64,000 nucleotides of DNA from Sporisorium sorghi (taxonomy: Eukaryota; Basidiomycota; Ustilaginomycetes; Ustilaginales; Ustilaginaceae): the NCBI GenBank assembly GCA_023212695.1, contig JALCCG010000013.1, positions 103,794-167,793 of the forward strand, given 5' to 3'. Numbering within the stretch: the stretch's first letter is position 1; each line of letters opens with the position of its first letter. Both the position numbers and the translations under genes were made by a program. Of the stretch, positions 51,892 to 59,951 are shown one piece after another. The notes under the pieces are model-generated. The model did no database searches. It had not been told where the DNA came from and saw nothing but the letters and a program-made list of their open reading frames with translations.

Positions 51892-52640
51892 TATGATCCC
51901 TCAATTATGTTGGTTTTCTGTGAAATGGACTTCCGCCAAGATGGAGTCAAGGATTCCGTAATCAACGTCGCTTCGTTCAGGTCCAACAATTTGGCGAAGG
52001 AGACCTCGCCTAATTTGCTGGAATCCGCCAGGACATAACTTGACGCGGACAGCTGATGCGCTCGACGCTTAATCAAGGCTTCCTCCGGATCAGGCGTGGT
52101 ATAACCCATCTCAACATCCACGCCGTTCGTGCCCAGAAAGCACCGGTCAAAGCGAAAGTTGTCCATGTTTTGAAGAGCGATGCTTCCGATGACGGCCTTG
52201 GTATGAATTTTCATCATTCCGCCCAGAAGATAGCTCTTGATTCGCTTGCTTACCAATCCTTCGATATGGGATAAGCCATTCGTAACCACGGTTACGTCCT
52301 TCGCTTCAATGAACGGTATCATCGCCAGCGTGGTCGTTCCCGCATCGATATATATACTTTCTCCATCCACCACTTGGGCTGCCGCCAACCGGGCAACGGC
52401 ATTTTTCTGTTGAATGTTTCTGAAGGTTTTCTCCTCGATGCCGGGTTCTTGCATTTTGGGACTTGGCAGAGCAGCTCCCCCATGAATGCGCTTTAATAAT
52501 TGTCGTTCTTCCAGATCGATCAGATCCCGTCTTACCGTTGATTCAGAAGCTTCAAGAAGTTCCACCAATTCCTGCAGTTTCACAACACCGCGCTCTTGTA
52601 AGCGTTCTAATATGATCCGGTATCTTTCTTCCGTCAGCAT
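51891..52640 (-). CDS. fruR: DeoR-family repressor of the fructose operon
   Basis: 249 residues. N-terminal DeoR helix-turn-helix (ERYRIILERLQERGVVKLQE; LEASESTVRRDLIDLEERQL then LKRIHGG), followed by a sugar-phosphate-binding domain (GESIYIDAGTTTLAMIPFIE, VTNGLSHIEGLV). FruR in Firmicutes senses fructose-1-phosphate. It is the first gene of the operon, and direct repeats upstream are candidate operators. Confidence 0.93.
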   Translation of the reverse strand: MLTEERYRIILERLQERGVVKLQELVELLEASESTVRRDLIDLEERQLLKRIHGGAALPSPKMQEPGIEEKTFRNIQQKNAVARLAAAQVVDGESIYIDAGTTTLAMIPFIEAKDVTVVTNGLSHIEGLVSKRIKSYLLGGMMKIHTKAVIGSIALQNMDNFRFDRCFLGTNGVDVEMGYTTPDPEEALIKRRAHQLSASSYVLADSSKLGEVSFAKLLDLNEATLITESLTPSWRKSISQKTNIIEGS

Positions 52641-52701
52641 AATGAATCCACCCCTTTAGAACCTATAGTAACATAATCAGCACAAAAAACAATCATAACA
52701 T

Positions 52702-52745
52702 TTCAAAATCATTCAAAATCATTCATAAAAAGTTTCAATCGTTCA
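52702..52745. promoter_or_regulatory. Direct repeats upstream of fruR
   Basis: TTCAAAATCA occurs twice in tandem (52702-52711, 52712-52721), followed by partial copies TTCAT (52722) and TTTCAATCGTTCA (52733). The 10-bp period places them on one face of DNA. They lie ~62-105 nt before fruR and are a good candidate for the FruR operator. Confidence 0.5.
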
Positions 52746-52910
52746 CCTTGCCTGATGGTAGATCCTGGCCGTTTATTTTGTTATTGGTGATTATGTTCTT
52801 AATCGTAAGCCGGCAATCATTTGAACATCACGTAAACGTTTGTAACCGATAGCCTTTACACTATATACTGGTAACTAGGAAACTCTCACAGTATAGAAGA
52901 GGTGACATGA

Positions 52911-53822
52911 ATGGACCAAATGAAAGAAGCCTATGAGCGAATGGGTTTGCCTGAGGATGCTACCAAGGAGCAGCTCGACGACCGGTATACCCTGCTCATG
53001 CGCCAAACCCGTTCACATCAAAGGCGGGAGCCCGACCGAGCGGAGGAGATCGAAGCCGAATTTTCGGAAATCACCAAAGCCTACAAGTTCATCCTTGAAG
53101 AAGAGACCCGCAAATCTTTTGAAGAGATGAACCAGAAACGATATGGTAAATATAAGAAATTTGCCGGGACAGCGGAGAAAACCGATCATTTCTTCCGTTA
53201 TTATAAATTTCATGTACTCGGCGGCATTGCTCTGATCGGAGTACTCATTTATATCGTCATTAGTATTTTCAACCATCAGGCCGAGAAAGAACGGCTGGCC
53301 AGCCTGCCGCCGGTTGACCTGGAAGTTATGTTCCTCGGTTCTTATATGAACAAGGATGGCGGACAGGATCTCACACCGATTGAAGATGCGATTCTGGCAC
53401 AATTTCCCGAATGGAAACGCGTAACCGTTACCATGAATTACGTCCCTCCTCTGGATTCCAACAACCCACAGGATGCAGCCATGCTGCAGAAGGCTCTGCT
53501 TGTGTTGTCCACCGAGCGGCCGGACCTGTACATCATGGATCAAACCGCCTATGATTGGGTGGGTAATCAAGGAATGGTGCGACCGCTTGAAGCCGAGGTG
53601 GAAGGCGTATGGAAGGATCTGTTGACCCCGGAACAACTCGTGAAGGGTACGAATGAGGAAGACGGCTCGGAGCATGTGTATGCCGTCGATATTTTAGGCA
53701 GCACCATGAGCGAGGAGCTCCCTGTTCTGAAGAAAGACATGTTTGCCGGGATTCGTGAAGGCACGGAACGCGATGCAAACGCCCAGCTCTTCATTAAGCA
53801 ATATCTGGAGTCGTCCAAATAA
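52911..53822 (+). CDS. Membrane protein with degenerate J-like domain
   Basis: 303 residues. Residues 1-75 fold like a DnaJ J-domain by pattern (MKEAYERMGLPEDATKEQLD, then a helix ending in AYKFILEEETRKSFEEMNQK), but the His-Pro-Asp triad is missing (SHQ-like residues stand there), so DnaK stimulation is unlikely. A single membrane segment follows (~100-120, HVLGGIALIGVLIYIVISIF). The outer domain (~130-303) reads like a periplasmic-binding-protein fragment (RPDLYIMDQTAYDWVGNQGM). The combination is known in Paenibacillus but has no function I can name. It is monocistronic with its own terminator. Confidence 0.75.
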   Translation: MDQMKEAYERMGLPEDATKEQLDDRYTLLMRQTRSHQRREPDRAEEIEAEFSEITKAYKFILEEETRKSFEEMNQKRYGKYKKFAGTAEKTDHFFRYYKFHVLGGIALIGVLIYIVISIFNHQAEKERLASLPPVDLEVMFLGSYMNKDGGQDLTPIEDAILAQFPEWKRVTVTMNYVPPLDSNNPQDAAMLQKALLVLSTERPDLYIMDQTAYDWVGNQGMVRPLEAEVEGVWKDLLTPEQLVKGTNEEDGSEHVYAVDILGSTMSEELPVLKKDMFAGIREGTERDANAQLFIKQYLESSK

Positions 53823-53860
53823 CCATCGGGTTTGGCCCATTCCTGATGTATAAACTAGGG

Positions 53861-53909
53861 AAGCTCCCGCTGCTTGGCCTTGCGAGCCAAACAGGGGGAG
53901 CTTTTTTTG
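53861..53909 (+). terminator. Terminator of the J-like protein gene
   Basis: AAGCTCCC and GGGGAGCTT flank an inner stem TTGGC/GCCAA, followed by TTTTT. Confidence 0.88.
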
Positions 53910-54039
53910 CGGCTTTATCGATTCACAATTGGTCTTTACGCGTCCAATTCCCGCCCAATATGGCAAGAGCATTCCCTTTTCTCATTAAACAGGTTATTCT
54001 AGTAGTACAGATTCAAATAGTTGATAAAGGGAGATGTTC

Positions 54040-54897
54040 ATGCCTGGAAAAATTAGAATTTTTGCTGACAGTACCTGCGACTTACCACCCTCGTGGATAA
54101 AAGAATATAATATCGGCATTATCCCGCTCTATGTTGTGTTTGGAGAAGAATCCCTGCGCGACGGAGTGGACATTACTCCTGAACAATTATATGCCAGGGT
54201 AGATCAGATTGGCAGCCTGCCCAAAACTGCGGCGCCCTCTCCATCCGATTTCATTGCTGCCTTCACACCTTCCATAGAGCAAGGCGAAGATATCCTGTTC
54301 CTTAGCATTTCATCCGAGCTTTCTTCCACTTACCAAAATGCGTTGATAGCCGCAGACGAATTGCCGGAAGGCCGGGTAACGGTCTTCGATTCACGCAATC
54401 TGTCATCCGGCATTGGACTGCTTGTCATGAAAGCTGTACATGCAGCGAGTGAAGGCTTGTCCATTCCAGAAATCGTTGCGCTGTTAAACCGCACCGTGAA
54501 CGAAGTTGAATGCGAATTCGTTGTTGATACACTGGAATATTTGCACAAAGGCGGACGCTGCTCCGGCATGCAAAATATCATTGGCAGTCTGCTGAAAATC
54601 CGTCCGGTTATCAAAGTCGTGGACGGCAGCATGACGCCTGCTTACAAGGTTCGCGGCAAGAAAGAGAAGGCGCTGGACCAGATGATCCAGAATGCCCTCG
54701 CTCAAGTGGATAACATGGACAACGATCTGATTGTTATTGTACATACCATGGCTGAAGAGGAAGCCCGCTTCATTCAGAAAAAACTGCAGGAGAAAACCGG
54801 AGCTAGGCAAGTCAGCATTTCTACAGCCGGTTGTGTCATTTGCAGCCACTGCGGTCCTCAAACCGTCGGACTCATGTATACGAAGAAGCCTTCTTAA
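54040..54897 (+). CDS. DegV-family fatty-acid-binding protein
   Basis: 285 residues from the second ATG (54040), 6 nt after AAAGGGAG; the first ATG (54034) touches the ribosome site. DegV fold: FADSTCDLPPSWIKEYNIGI, PSPSDFIAAF, FLSISSELSSTYQNA (the lipid-carboxylate Ser/Thr), FVVDTLEYLHKGGRCSG, and a C-terminal domain ending GPQTVGLMY. Relatives (FakB) present fatty acids to the kinase FakA. No fakA is nearby. It ends at a short terminator. Confidence 0.92.
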   Translation: MPGKIRIFADSTCDLPPSWIKEYNIGIIPLYVVFGEESLRDGVDITPEQLYARVDQIGSLPKTAAPSPSDFIAAFTPSIEQGEDILFLSISSELSSTYQNALIAADELPEGRVTVFDSRNLSSGIGLLVMKAVHAASEGLSIPEIVALLNRTVNEVECEFVVDTLEYLHKGGRCSGMQNIIGSLLKIRPVIKVVDGSMTPAYKVRGKKEKALDQMIQNALAQVDNMDNDLIVIVHTMAEEEARFIQKKLQEKTGARQVSISTAGCVICSHCGPQTVGLMYTKKPS

Positions 54898-54916
54898 ATA
54901 ACATTTTGTTCATCAT

Positions 54917-54959
54917 AAGACAGTTCTGCTGTGTTGCTTTAGCTGCGGGACTGTCTTTT
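54917..54959 (+). terminator. Terminator of the degV gene
   Basis: AAGACAGT and ACTGTCTT with a loop that can pair further, followed by TTC. Confidence 0.7.
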
Positions 54960-55004
54960 CTTGTTTTCCATGGCTAACGGCAGCTTATGTCCTTATTAAA
55001 CGGC

Positions 55005-55074
55005 ATGTCCTCCGGCCAAACCCTACATCCTAGACTAAAGTCTAGGTGAAACATTCCCCCCGGACCGAGGACAT
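55005..55074. promoter_or_regulatory. Nested palindromes upstream of the LiaI/F-like gene
   Basis: The inner perfect dyad CCTAGACT-AA-AGTCTAGG (55029-55046) is framed by ATGTCCTC (55005-55012) and GAGGACAT (55067-55074). The inner site looks like an operator for a NarL/LiaR-type response regulator (inference), 91 nt before the gene. Confidence 0.5.
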
Positions 55075-55136
55075 CTTGATCCTTCGCATGGTATTCTTGG
55101 ATTAATCATTTTACATAGGAAAGGAACGAAGTTTGT

Positions 55137-55640
55137 ATGACGAAACGTACAATCTTGGCACCGCTGCTAATTCTGCTCGGCGCCTACTTACTCTTGAACC
55201 AAGGCGGTTCGGTAGGCGCTGGTTCCATCTTCGCCACATTCTGGCCCACCATGTTTGTCATACCATTAGGACTGTTTTTTCACTGGATGTACTTCTCTCT
55301 GGTAGGAAGACAGGGCATCGGGCTGCTGATCCCGGGCGGCATCCTCCTCACAGCCGGCATTGTCAGCCAGATCGCTTCCTTGTTCGACTCATGGCAAACC
55401 ATGTGGCCCGGGTTCATCCTCGCCGTAGCCGCCGGGCTGTTCGAGTTCTACTGGTTCGGGTCGCGCAACAAGTGGCTGCTAATCCCCATCAACATTCTCA
55501 CTGTCTTGTCGCTGCTGTTCTTCGTTGTATTCTCCATCGGGCCGATCTTGAATTACTTATCATTCGTTCAGCCTGTCATTGCCGTGCTGCTTGTGCTGGG
55601 CGGAACTTGGCTGATTCTCGGACGGAAGAGACACGGATAA
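55137..55640 (+). CDS. Polytopic membrane protein, LiaI/LiaF-like
   Basis: 167 residues, almost entirely hydrophobic, with five to six short membrane segments, each near 20 residues, separated by Trp-Pro turns (FWPTMFVIPLGLFFHWMY; WQTMWPGFILAVAAGLFEFY). This resembles the membrane half of LiaF/LiaI-type envelope-stress proteins (DUF5668-like), without the LiaF C-terminal domain. The ribosome site AAAGGA is ~11 nt from the ATG. No two-component genes are in the window. Confidence 0.6.
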   Translation: MTKRTILAPLLILLGAYLLLNQGGSVGAGSIFATFWPTMFVIPLGLFFHWMYFSLVGRQGIGLLIPGGILLTAGIVSQIASLFDSWQTMWPGFILAVAAGLFEFYWFGSRNKWLLIPINILTVLSLLFFVVFSIGPILNYLSFVQPVIAVLLVLGGTWLILGRKRHG

Positions 55641-55680
55641 ATCGAGTCGGATCTGCATGTACCACTCATAAACAAACAGA

Positions 55681-55720
55681 AAAGGGCACGTCGAAAGGTT
55701 AAATCCCTTCGAGTGCCCTT
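55681..55720. terminator. Bidirectional terminator, LiaI/F-like gene / glpX
   Basis: AAGGGCAC-GTCGAAAGG and CCCTTCGA-GTGCCCTT pair with one bulge. It lies between convergent genes. Confidence 0.85.
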
Positions 55721-55741
55721 GGTCTATTCAGCCTTGAGTGA

Positions 55742-56716
55742 TTATGAAGACGCTGCCGCTGCTAAGGTTTCATTACTCTGAAACAGATGATGAACACTGC
55801 GGATATAACGAACGGTTCTTGTGCCGGAATACATCATGACCGAATGCGTTTCGGCACGCTGACCCATATATTTAACGCCGCGCAGGAAATCCCCGGCCGT
55901 AACGCCGGTAGCTACAAACAGTACGCCTTCCCGCCCTACCATATCCTCCATCGACAGCAGCTGCTCCGGATGTTTCAAGCCCATAGCCTGACATCTTACA
56001 TAATCCTCCGGTGTCTCCGGTATAAGCCGCCCCTGGATTTCTCCGCCCAGACATTTCAGGGCAGCAGCGGCAAGCACACCTTCCGGTGCTCCTCCGGAAC
56101 CCACATAGAGATCCACCTCGCTGTCGGTGCAGGTCTCGATCGCACCCATGACATCGCCATGACTCAGCAGCTTGATTCTTACCCCGGACGCCCTCAAGTC
56201 TCGAATCATGGAGCTGTGACGCTCACGATCCAGAATGGAGACCGTCATCTCCGACAGCGGTTTTGATAACAGCTCAGATGCCTTTTGAAGCGTAACCGCA
56301 ATGGGATCGTCCAAACTCAGCTTGCCTGCAAGCTCAGGTCCTACCGCAAGCTTATGCATATAGATATCAGGCGCATGCAGAAGGGTTCCCTGAGGAGCGG
56401 CTGCAATCACAGACAGGGCGTTATTCAGCCCGTTTGCTACCGTTTCGGTTCCTTCGAGAGGATCGACGGCCACATCCATCTTCGGACCTTTGCCGTTCCC
56501 TACGCGCTCTCCAATATACAGCATGGGCGCTTCATCCATCTCGCCTTCCCCAATGACAACAACCCCATCCATCGCTGCGGAATCAAAATGCTTGCGCATG
56601 GCGACCGTAGCGGCTTCATCAGCACTGTTCTTGTCTCCTCTTCCTGTCCACCGGGCGGATTGCAATGCCGCTTCCTCCGTCACTCTTACAAGCTCCAATG
56701 CTAATGAACTCTCCAT
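55742..56716 (-). CDS. glpX: Fructose-1,6-bisphosphatase class II
   Basis: 324 residues from the ATG at 56716, 7 nt after AAGGAGGGG. GlpX hallmarks: ARWTGRGDKNSADEAATVAM, VVIGEGEMDEAPMLYIGE, VDPLEGTETVANGLNNALSV, YVGSGGAPEGVLAAAALKCL. It removes the 1-phosphate of fructose-1,6-bisphosphate, the gluconeogenic step. It is third gene after ccpN and the PPDK regulatory gene, which makes functional sense: all three belong to carbon-flow control between glycolysis and gluconeogenesis. Confidence 0.95.
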   Translation of the reverse strand: MESSLALELVRVTEEAALQSARWTGRGDKNSADEAATVAMRKHFDSAAMDGVVVIGEGEMDEAPMLYIGERVGNGKGPKMDVAVDPLEGTETVANGLNNALSVIAAAPQGTLLHAPDIYMHKLAVGPELAGKLSLDDPIAVTLQKASELLSKPLSEMTVSILDRERHSSMIRDLRASGVRIKLLSHGDVMGAIETCTDSEVDLYVGSGGAPEGVLAAAALKCLGGEIQGRLIPETPEDYVRCQAMGLKHPEQLLSMEDMVGREGVLFVATGVTAGDFLRGVKYMGQRAETHSVMMYSGTRTVRYIRSVHHLFQSNETLAAAASS

Positions 56717-56762
56717 TATGAATCCCCTCCTTCTGCTTTTTTCCATACCCATTCCTGCCTGC

Positions 56763-57569
56763 TTACTTCAAGAAATTCATAATCAGACCTGCGGATTCCT
56801 CTATGGCCTTGTCGGTGACATCGATGACAGGGCATCCCAGTCCTGTATACAGCGACAAGGCATAATCCAGCTCCTCTTGAATCCTTTCAAGGGATGCGTA
56901 CTGTACCTGATGCGGGAGCCCCATTACTTTTAAGCGCTCGCTGCGGATTTTGAGAAGATGCTCCGGCTCTATCGTAAGTCCAATGATGTTCCCATTCGTT
57001 ACTTCTCTGAGCTGGGATGGGGGTGACATCTCCGGCACAATCGGAAAATTCACCGTCTTGTAGCCTTTATGAGCGAGAAACATCGATAGCGGCGTCTTCG
57101 AGATTCTGGATACGCCCAGCAGGATGATATCCGCCTTCAAGATGGCACTCACATCTTTGCCATCGTCATACTGAACAGCAAATTCCATCGCTTCCACACG
57201 CCGGAAGTAGCTGTCGTCAAGCCGGTGCAGCAGCCCCGGCAGCCGTTTGGGATAGTCGTTAAACGTATCGGCGAACGCCTGCATCATCGGACCCATAATA
57301 TCCACTGTACGAATATTGAGCCGCACGGCTTCCTCTCGAATGACCTCGCGAAGCTCCGGCTGCACGAGCGTGTAAGCCACAAAACCTCCGCGCCGTGCCA
57401 CCTCCTCCATCAGCTCGGTCAATTCATCTTCTTCCCGTACATTCATATATCGCTTAATCTCTGTATTCGGGAGCTCGAACTGGCGCAATGTAGCTTGGAC
57501 AACCGCTTCGGCCGTCTCCCCGATGGAGTCTGAACAGATTGCTATGAAATGAGTTATTGCCTGATTCAT
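56763..57569 (-). CDS. yqfL: Pyruvate, phosphate dikinase regulatory protein (kinase/phosphorylase)
   Basis: 268 residues, DUF299/PPDK-RP family: N-terminal FIAICSDSIGETAEAVVQAT, P-loop-like LGVSRISKTPLSMFLAHKGY, and a C-terminal DVTDKAIEESAG. These bifunctional proteins inactivate PPDK (or PEP synthase) with ADP and reactivate it with phosphate. GGGAGG precedes the start by 6 nt. It lies 13 nt after ccpN, the same order as in Bacillus subtilis (ccpN-yqfL). Confidence 0.93.
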   Translation of the reverse strand: MNQAITHFIAICSDSIGETAEAVVQATLRQFELPNTEIKRYMNVREEDELTELMEEVARRGGFVAYTLVQPELREVIREEAVRLNIRTVDIMGPMMQAFADTFNDYPKRLPGLLHRLDDSYFRRVEAMEFAVQYDDGKDVSAILKADIILLGVSRISKTPLSMFLAHKGYKTVNFPIVPEMSPPSQLREVTNGNIIGLTIEPEHLLKIRSERLKVMGLPHQVQYASLERIQEELDYALSLYTGLGCPVIDVTDKAIEESAGLIMNFLK

Positions 57570-57582
57570 CCGATTCCTCCCA

Positions 57583-58245
57583 CTATTCCTCGGCTACCAT
57601 GTCGAGCAGCATTTTGATGATATTTGTCTTCGTGATCCGGCCCACGACCTTCCAGTGCTCCCCCGGATTCCCCGTGGTGGATGGCACAACAACCGGCAAG
57701 CTGTCGATTTGATGATTGATGATTTTACGTGCGGCGTCCAGTACCGTATCTTCCGGCTGAACGGTTGTCACATTCGCCTGGCGGGTCATAATCAGGCTTA
57801 CCGGCATGGAGGACGCCGTCGGATTTCCAAGCGTCACCTTGAGCAGATCCTTGCGGGACACAATGCCCGCGAGATGACCATCGGCGTCGGTAACGATCAG
57901 ATTCCCTACATTCTCCAGAAACAAGGATACAACGGCCTCGTGAATCGTCGTTGTCTCGCGTACAATTACCGGAACGCCGTGCAGGTCGCCAACCTTCATT
58001 TTGAGAAGGCGGAACTTCTCCTCCCGGTCAGGAGTTCCCCGCTTCCCCAGAAAATACCCTACCTTGGGTTTGGCATCGATATAATCCAACACCACAAGCT
58101 TGGATAAATCGGTGCGAAGCGTAGCTCGGCTGACATTCAGCATCTCCGCAATCTGATCTCCTGTAATGGGTGCGTGTTTTTTTACGATATCGACGATATC
58201 CTGCTGCCTTGTCGTCAGTTCGATAGTGATCCCTCCTGCATGCAT
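57583..58245 (-). CDS. ccpN: CcpN, repressor of gluconeogenic genes
   Basis: 220 residues: an N-terminal winged helix (ELTTRQQDIVDIVKKHAPIT; MLNVSRATLRTDLSKLVVLD) and two CBS domains (~80-200: VSLFLENVGNLIVTDADGHL; MTRQANVTTVQPEDTVLDAA). The layout and neighbours match CcpN, which senses ATP/ADP and, in B. subtilis, represses gapB, pckA and the small RNA gene sr1. An sr1P-type gene lies directly upstream here. The minus strand at 58275-58265 (TATGACGTATT) fits the CcpN consensus TRTGHYATAYW with one mismatch, so autoregulation is possible. Confidence 0.93.
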   Translation of the reverse strand: MHAGGITIELTTRQQDIVDIVKKHAPITGDQIAEMLNVSRATLRTDLSKLVVLDYIDAKPKVGYFLGKRGTPDREEKFRLLKMKVGDLHGVPVIVRETTTIHEAVVSLFLENVGNLIVTDADGHLAGIVSRKDLLKVTLGNPTASSMPVSLIMTRQANVTTVQPEDTVLDAARKIINHQIDSLPVVVPSTTGNPGEHWKVVGRITKTNIIKMLLDMVAEE

Positions 58246-58367
58246 TTCCTCTACTTGCCGATATAATACGTCATATATATTATATATGCAACATATTTTC
58301 GTCTAAATTTGCTTTATTGGGTATCAATATTTTTTTTGGTTCCCATCAAAAAAGCTTATAATTCAAT

Positions 58368-58412
58368 AAAAAAGCATGCCCTCGGAACAGACGTCCCTTA
58401 AGCATGCTTTCG
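58368..58412 (-). terminator. Terminator of the SR1P gene
   Basis: On the minus strand AAAGCATGC and GCATGCTTT enclose a GC-rich loop, followed by TTTATTG. The dual-function RNA in Bacillus also ends in such a hairpin. Confidence 0.85.
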
Positions 58413-58431
58413 TTTTCATTTTGGCTAATCG

Positions 58432-58614
58432 TTATGATGATCCATCCTTGGGCCCGGTGCCTTTGCATTCTCCTTTGCCGCAATATCCGTAGATGATCTT
58501 TACGCCGTCGGTAGGAATCGTGTCCACCATTTCATCGCATCTGGAGCAAATAATAAGCCCCCATTCCTCGTTCCCATTACCCTTTACTGCCTCCGGACTT
58601 GTTAACGCTTTCAT
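58432..58614 (-). CDS. SR1P-family GapA-binding peptide
   Basis: 60 residues, start 7 nt after AAGGAGG. The C-terminal ~40 residues match SR1P: GLIICSRCDEM with a Cys pair, a charged middle, then KIIYGYCGKGECKG with a second Cys pair. An N-terminal extension of ~18 residues (MKALTSPEAVKGNGNEEW) is not in the 39-residue B. subtilis peptide. SR1P binds GapA and stabilises gapA mRNA, and is encoded on the dual-function RNA SR1, which is repressed by CcpN. Here the gene sits directly upstream of ccpN and ends at its own terminator. The message may also be a regulatory RNA. Confidence 0.82.
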   Translation of the reverse strand: MKALTSPEAVKGNGNEEWGLIICSRCDEMVDTIPTDGVKIIYGYCGKGECKGTGPKDGSS

Positions 58615-58725
58615 AACATTTCCTCCTTATGTTTATTGACTTTGCTGCAAGGCAGTTGCTTGCTCGTTAAGGGGCCGAATTCAATTCTCCTCTGCTTACT
58701 CATCCCTTTATTTTCCACTATATTC

Positions 58726-58777
58726 TTAATGTATTGGGTAAGAAATGAAGATATGAGTCAATCATGTTTAATGTATT
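58726..58777. promoter_or_regulatory. Repeated TTAATGTATT upstream of the SR1P gene
   Basis: Exact copies at 58726-58735 and 58768-58777, start-to-start distance 42 bp (about four helical turns). The first overlaps a minus-strand promoter region containing TATAGT (58724-58719). They are candidate sites for a dimeric regulator, perhaps CcpN. Confidence 0.4.
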
Positions 58778-58909
58778 AAAAAACATGGTAAGTAAATTTC
58801 GTGATAATTACCATTCTTGCCGAGAATGAGGATACCCTTATTTTGGAATGGTATGATAATATATACTTCAGATTAAATAGAAATTGACATTTTAGACGGA
58901 GGGTTTGGA

Positions 58910-59884
58910 TTGAAGAACACTTGGCAGCTCATTAAGAAAGGAAACACCTCTTCAGCGATTGCGGCTTTGGGCAACACCGGATTGTCTATTATTAAGGCAA
59001 TTGCCGCCTCCATCAGCGGCAGCGGAACGATGTTTGCATCCGCCATGCACTCGGTGGCTGACGCCGTGAACCAGGGATTTGTATTTGTGGGCAGCGTACT
59101 GGCAGAGCGAAAGCCGACCAAGAAGTTCCCGACCGGATTCGGCAGGGTTATTAATCTGGTCTGCATGGTTGCTGTTATCGTGGTGACCATCATGGCGTAT
59201 GAAACGATACTCAAAGGGTTCAAGTTATTAAAGCACCCTGAAGAAGCTACGAATTTCTGGCTCAATTTTATCGTACTGGTCATCGCTGTCATTATAGACG
59301 GCTCCATTCTGATGAAAGCCATGAAAGAGATTATGAAGGAAACCCGCGTTCAAGCAACCGGTTTTGCCTTGCTGCCTACCGCATTCAAAAATGCCGGTCG
59401 CGCTGCTCCGCCAACAAGGCTGGTGTTCTATGAAGACATTGTTGCCACGCTTGGCGCCCTCTTCGCTCTCATTGCCATCGTGTTTGCGCATTTCATGGAT
59501 TTCCTCATCCTGGACGGAATTGCTACGATTCTGATCGGCTGCCTGATGGTCGGCGTTGCCTTTAAAGTTGGATATGACAACATGGTGGGCTTGATCGGAG
59601 TTGCCGCGCCTAAGGATGTCGAGGAGAAAATCTCCAATCTCATTCTTAACGATCCGGACGTGCGGGATATCAACCGTCTGCGTATTCTGCAAGAGGGCCG
59701 CAACTATCACGTGGAGGCGTATATCGAACTGAAAAAAGGGATGTCGCTTGCCGAAGCCAGCCATACCAAAATGAGAATCAACGCCATACTGACACAGGAT
59801 CCGAATATCTCGGATGTAACTCTGGGTATCCTGGAGGACGACGGAATCAAGCTGTGGAATCCTCGCGAGGATCTGGATCAATAA
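58910..59884 (+). CDS. Cation diffusion facilitator family transporter
   Basis: 324 residues, TTG start after ACGGAGGGTTTGGA. Six membrane segments. The first metal motif is HSVAD in helix 2 (ASAMHSVADAVNQ), the second an E-D pair in helix 5 (VFYEDIVATLGAL). A C-terminal cytosolic domain (~215-310, DPDVRDINRLRILQEGRNYH) follows. It exports divalent metal ions such as zinc, manganese or iron against protons. The second site is H/D-poor compared with ZitB-like zinc exporters, so the ion is uncertain. Monocistronic. Confidence 0.85.
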   Translation: MKNTWQLIKKGNTSSAIAALGNTGLSIIKAIAASISGSGTMFASAMHSVADAVNQGFVFVGSVLAERKPTKKFPTGFGRVINLVCMVAVIVVTIMAYETILKGFKLLKHPEEATNFWLNFIVLVIAVIIDGSILMKAMKEIMKETRVQATGFALLPTAFKNAGRAAPPTRLVFYEDIVATLGALFALIAIVFAHFMDFLILDGIATILIGCLMVGVAFKVGYDNMVGLIGVAAPKDVEEKISNLILNDPDVRDINRLRILQEGRNYHVEAYIELKKGMSLAEASHTKMRINAILTQDPNISDVTLGILEDDGIKLWNPREDLDQ

Positions 59885-59889
59885 ACGGG

Positions 59890-59941
59890 AAGAGGCAACC
59901 TTCAAGGTCTGATGGACCCGAGGGATGCCTCTTTCTTTTTT
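59890..59941. terminator. Terminator of the CDF gene
   Basis: AAGAGGCA and TGCCTCTT with inner pairing, then TCTTTTT. It lies between convergent genes. Confidence 0.85.
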
Positions 59942-59951
59942 TGCCTAATGA

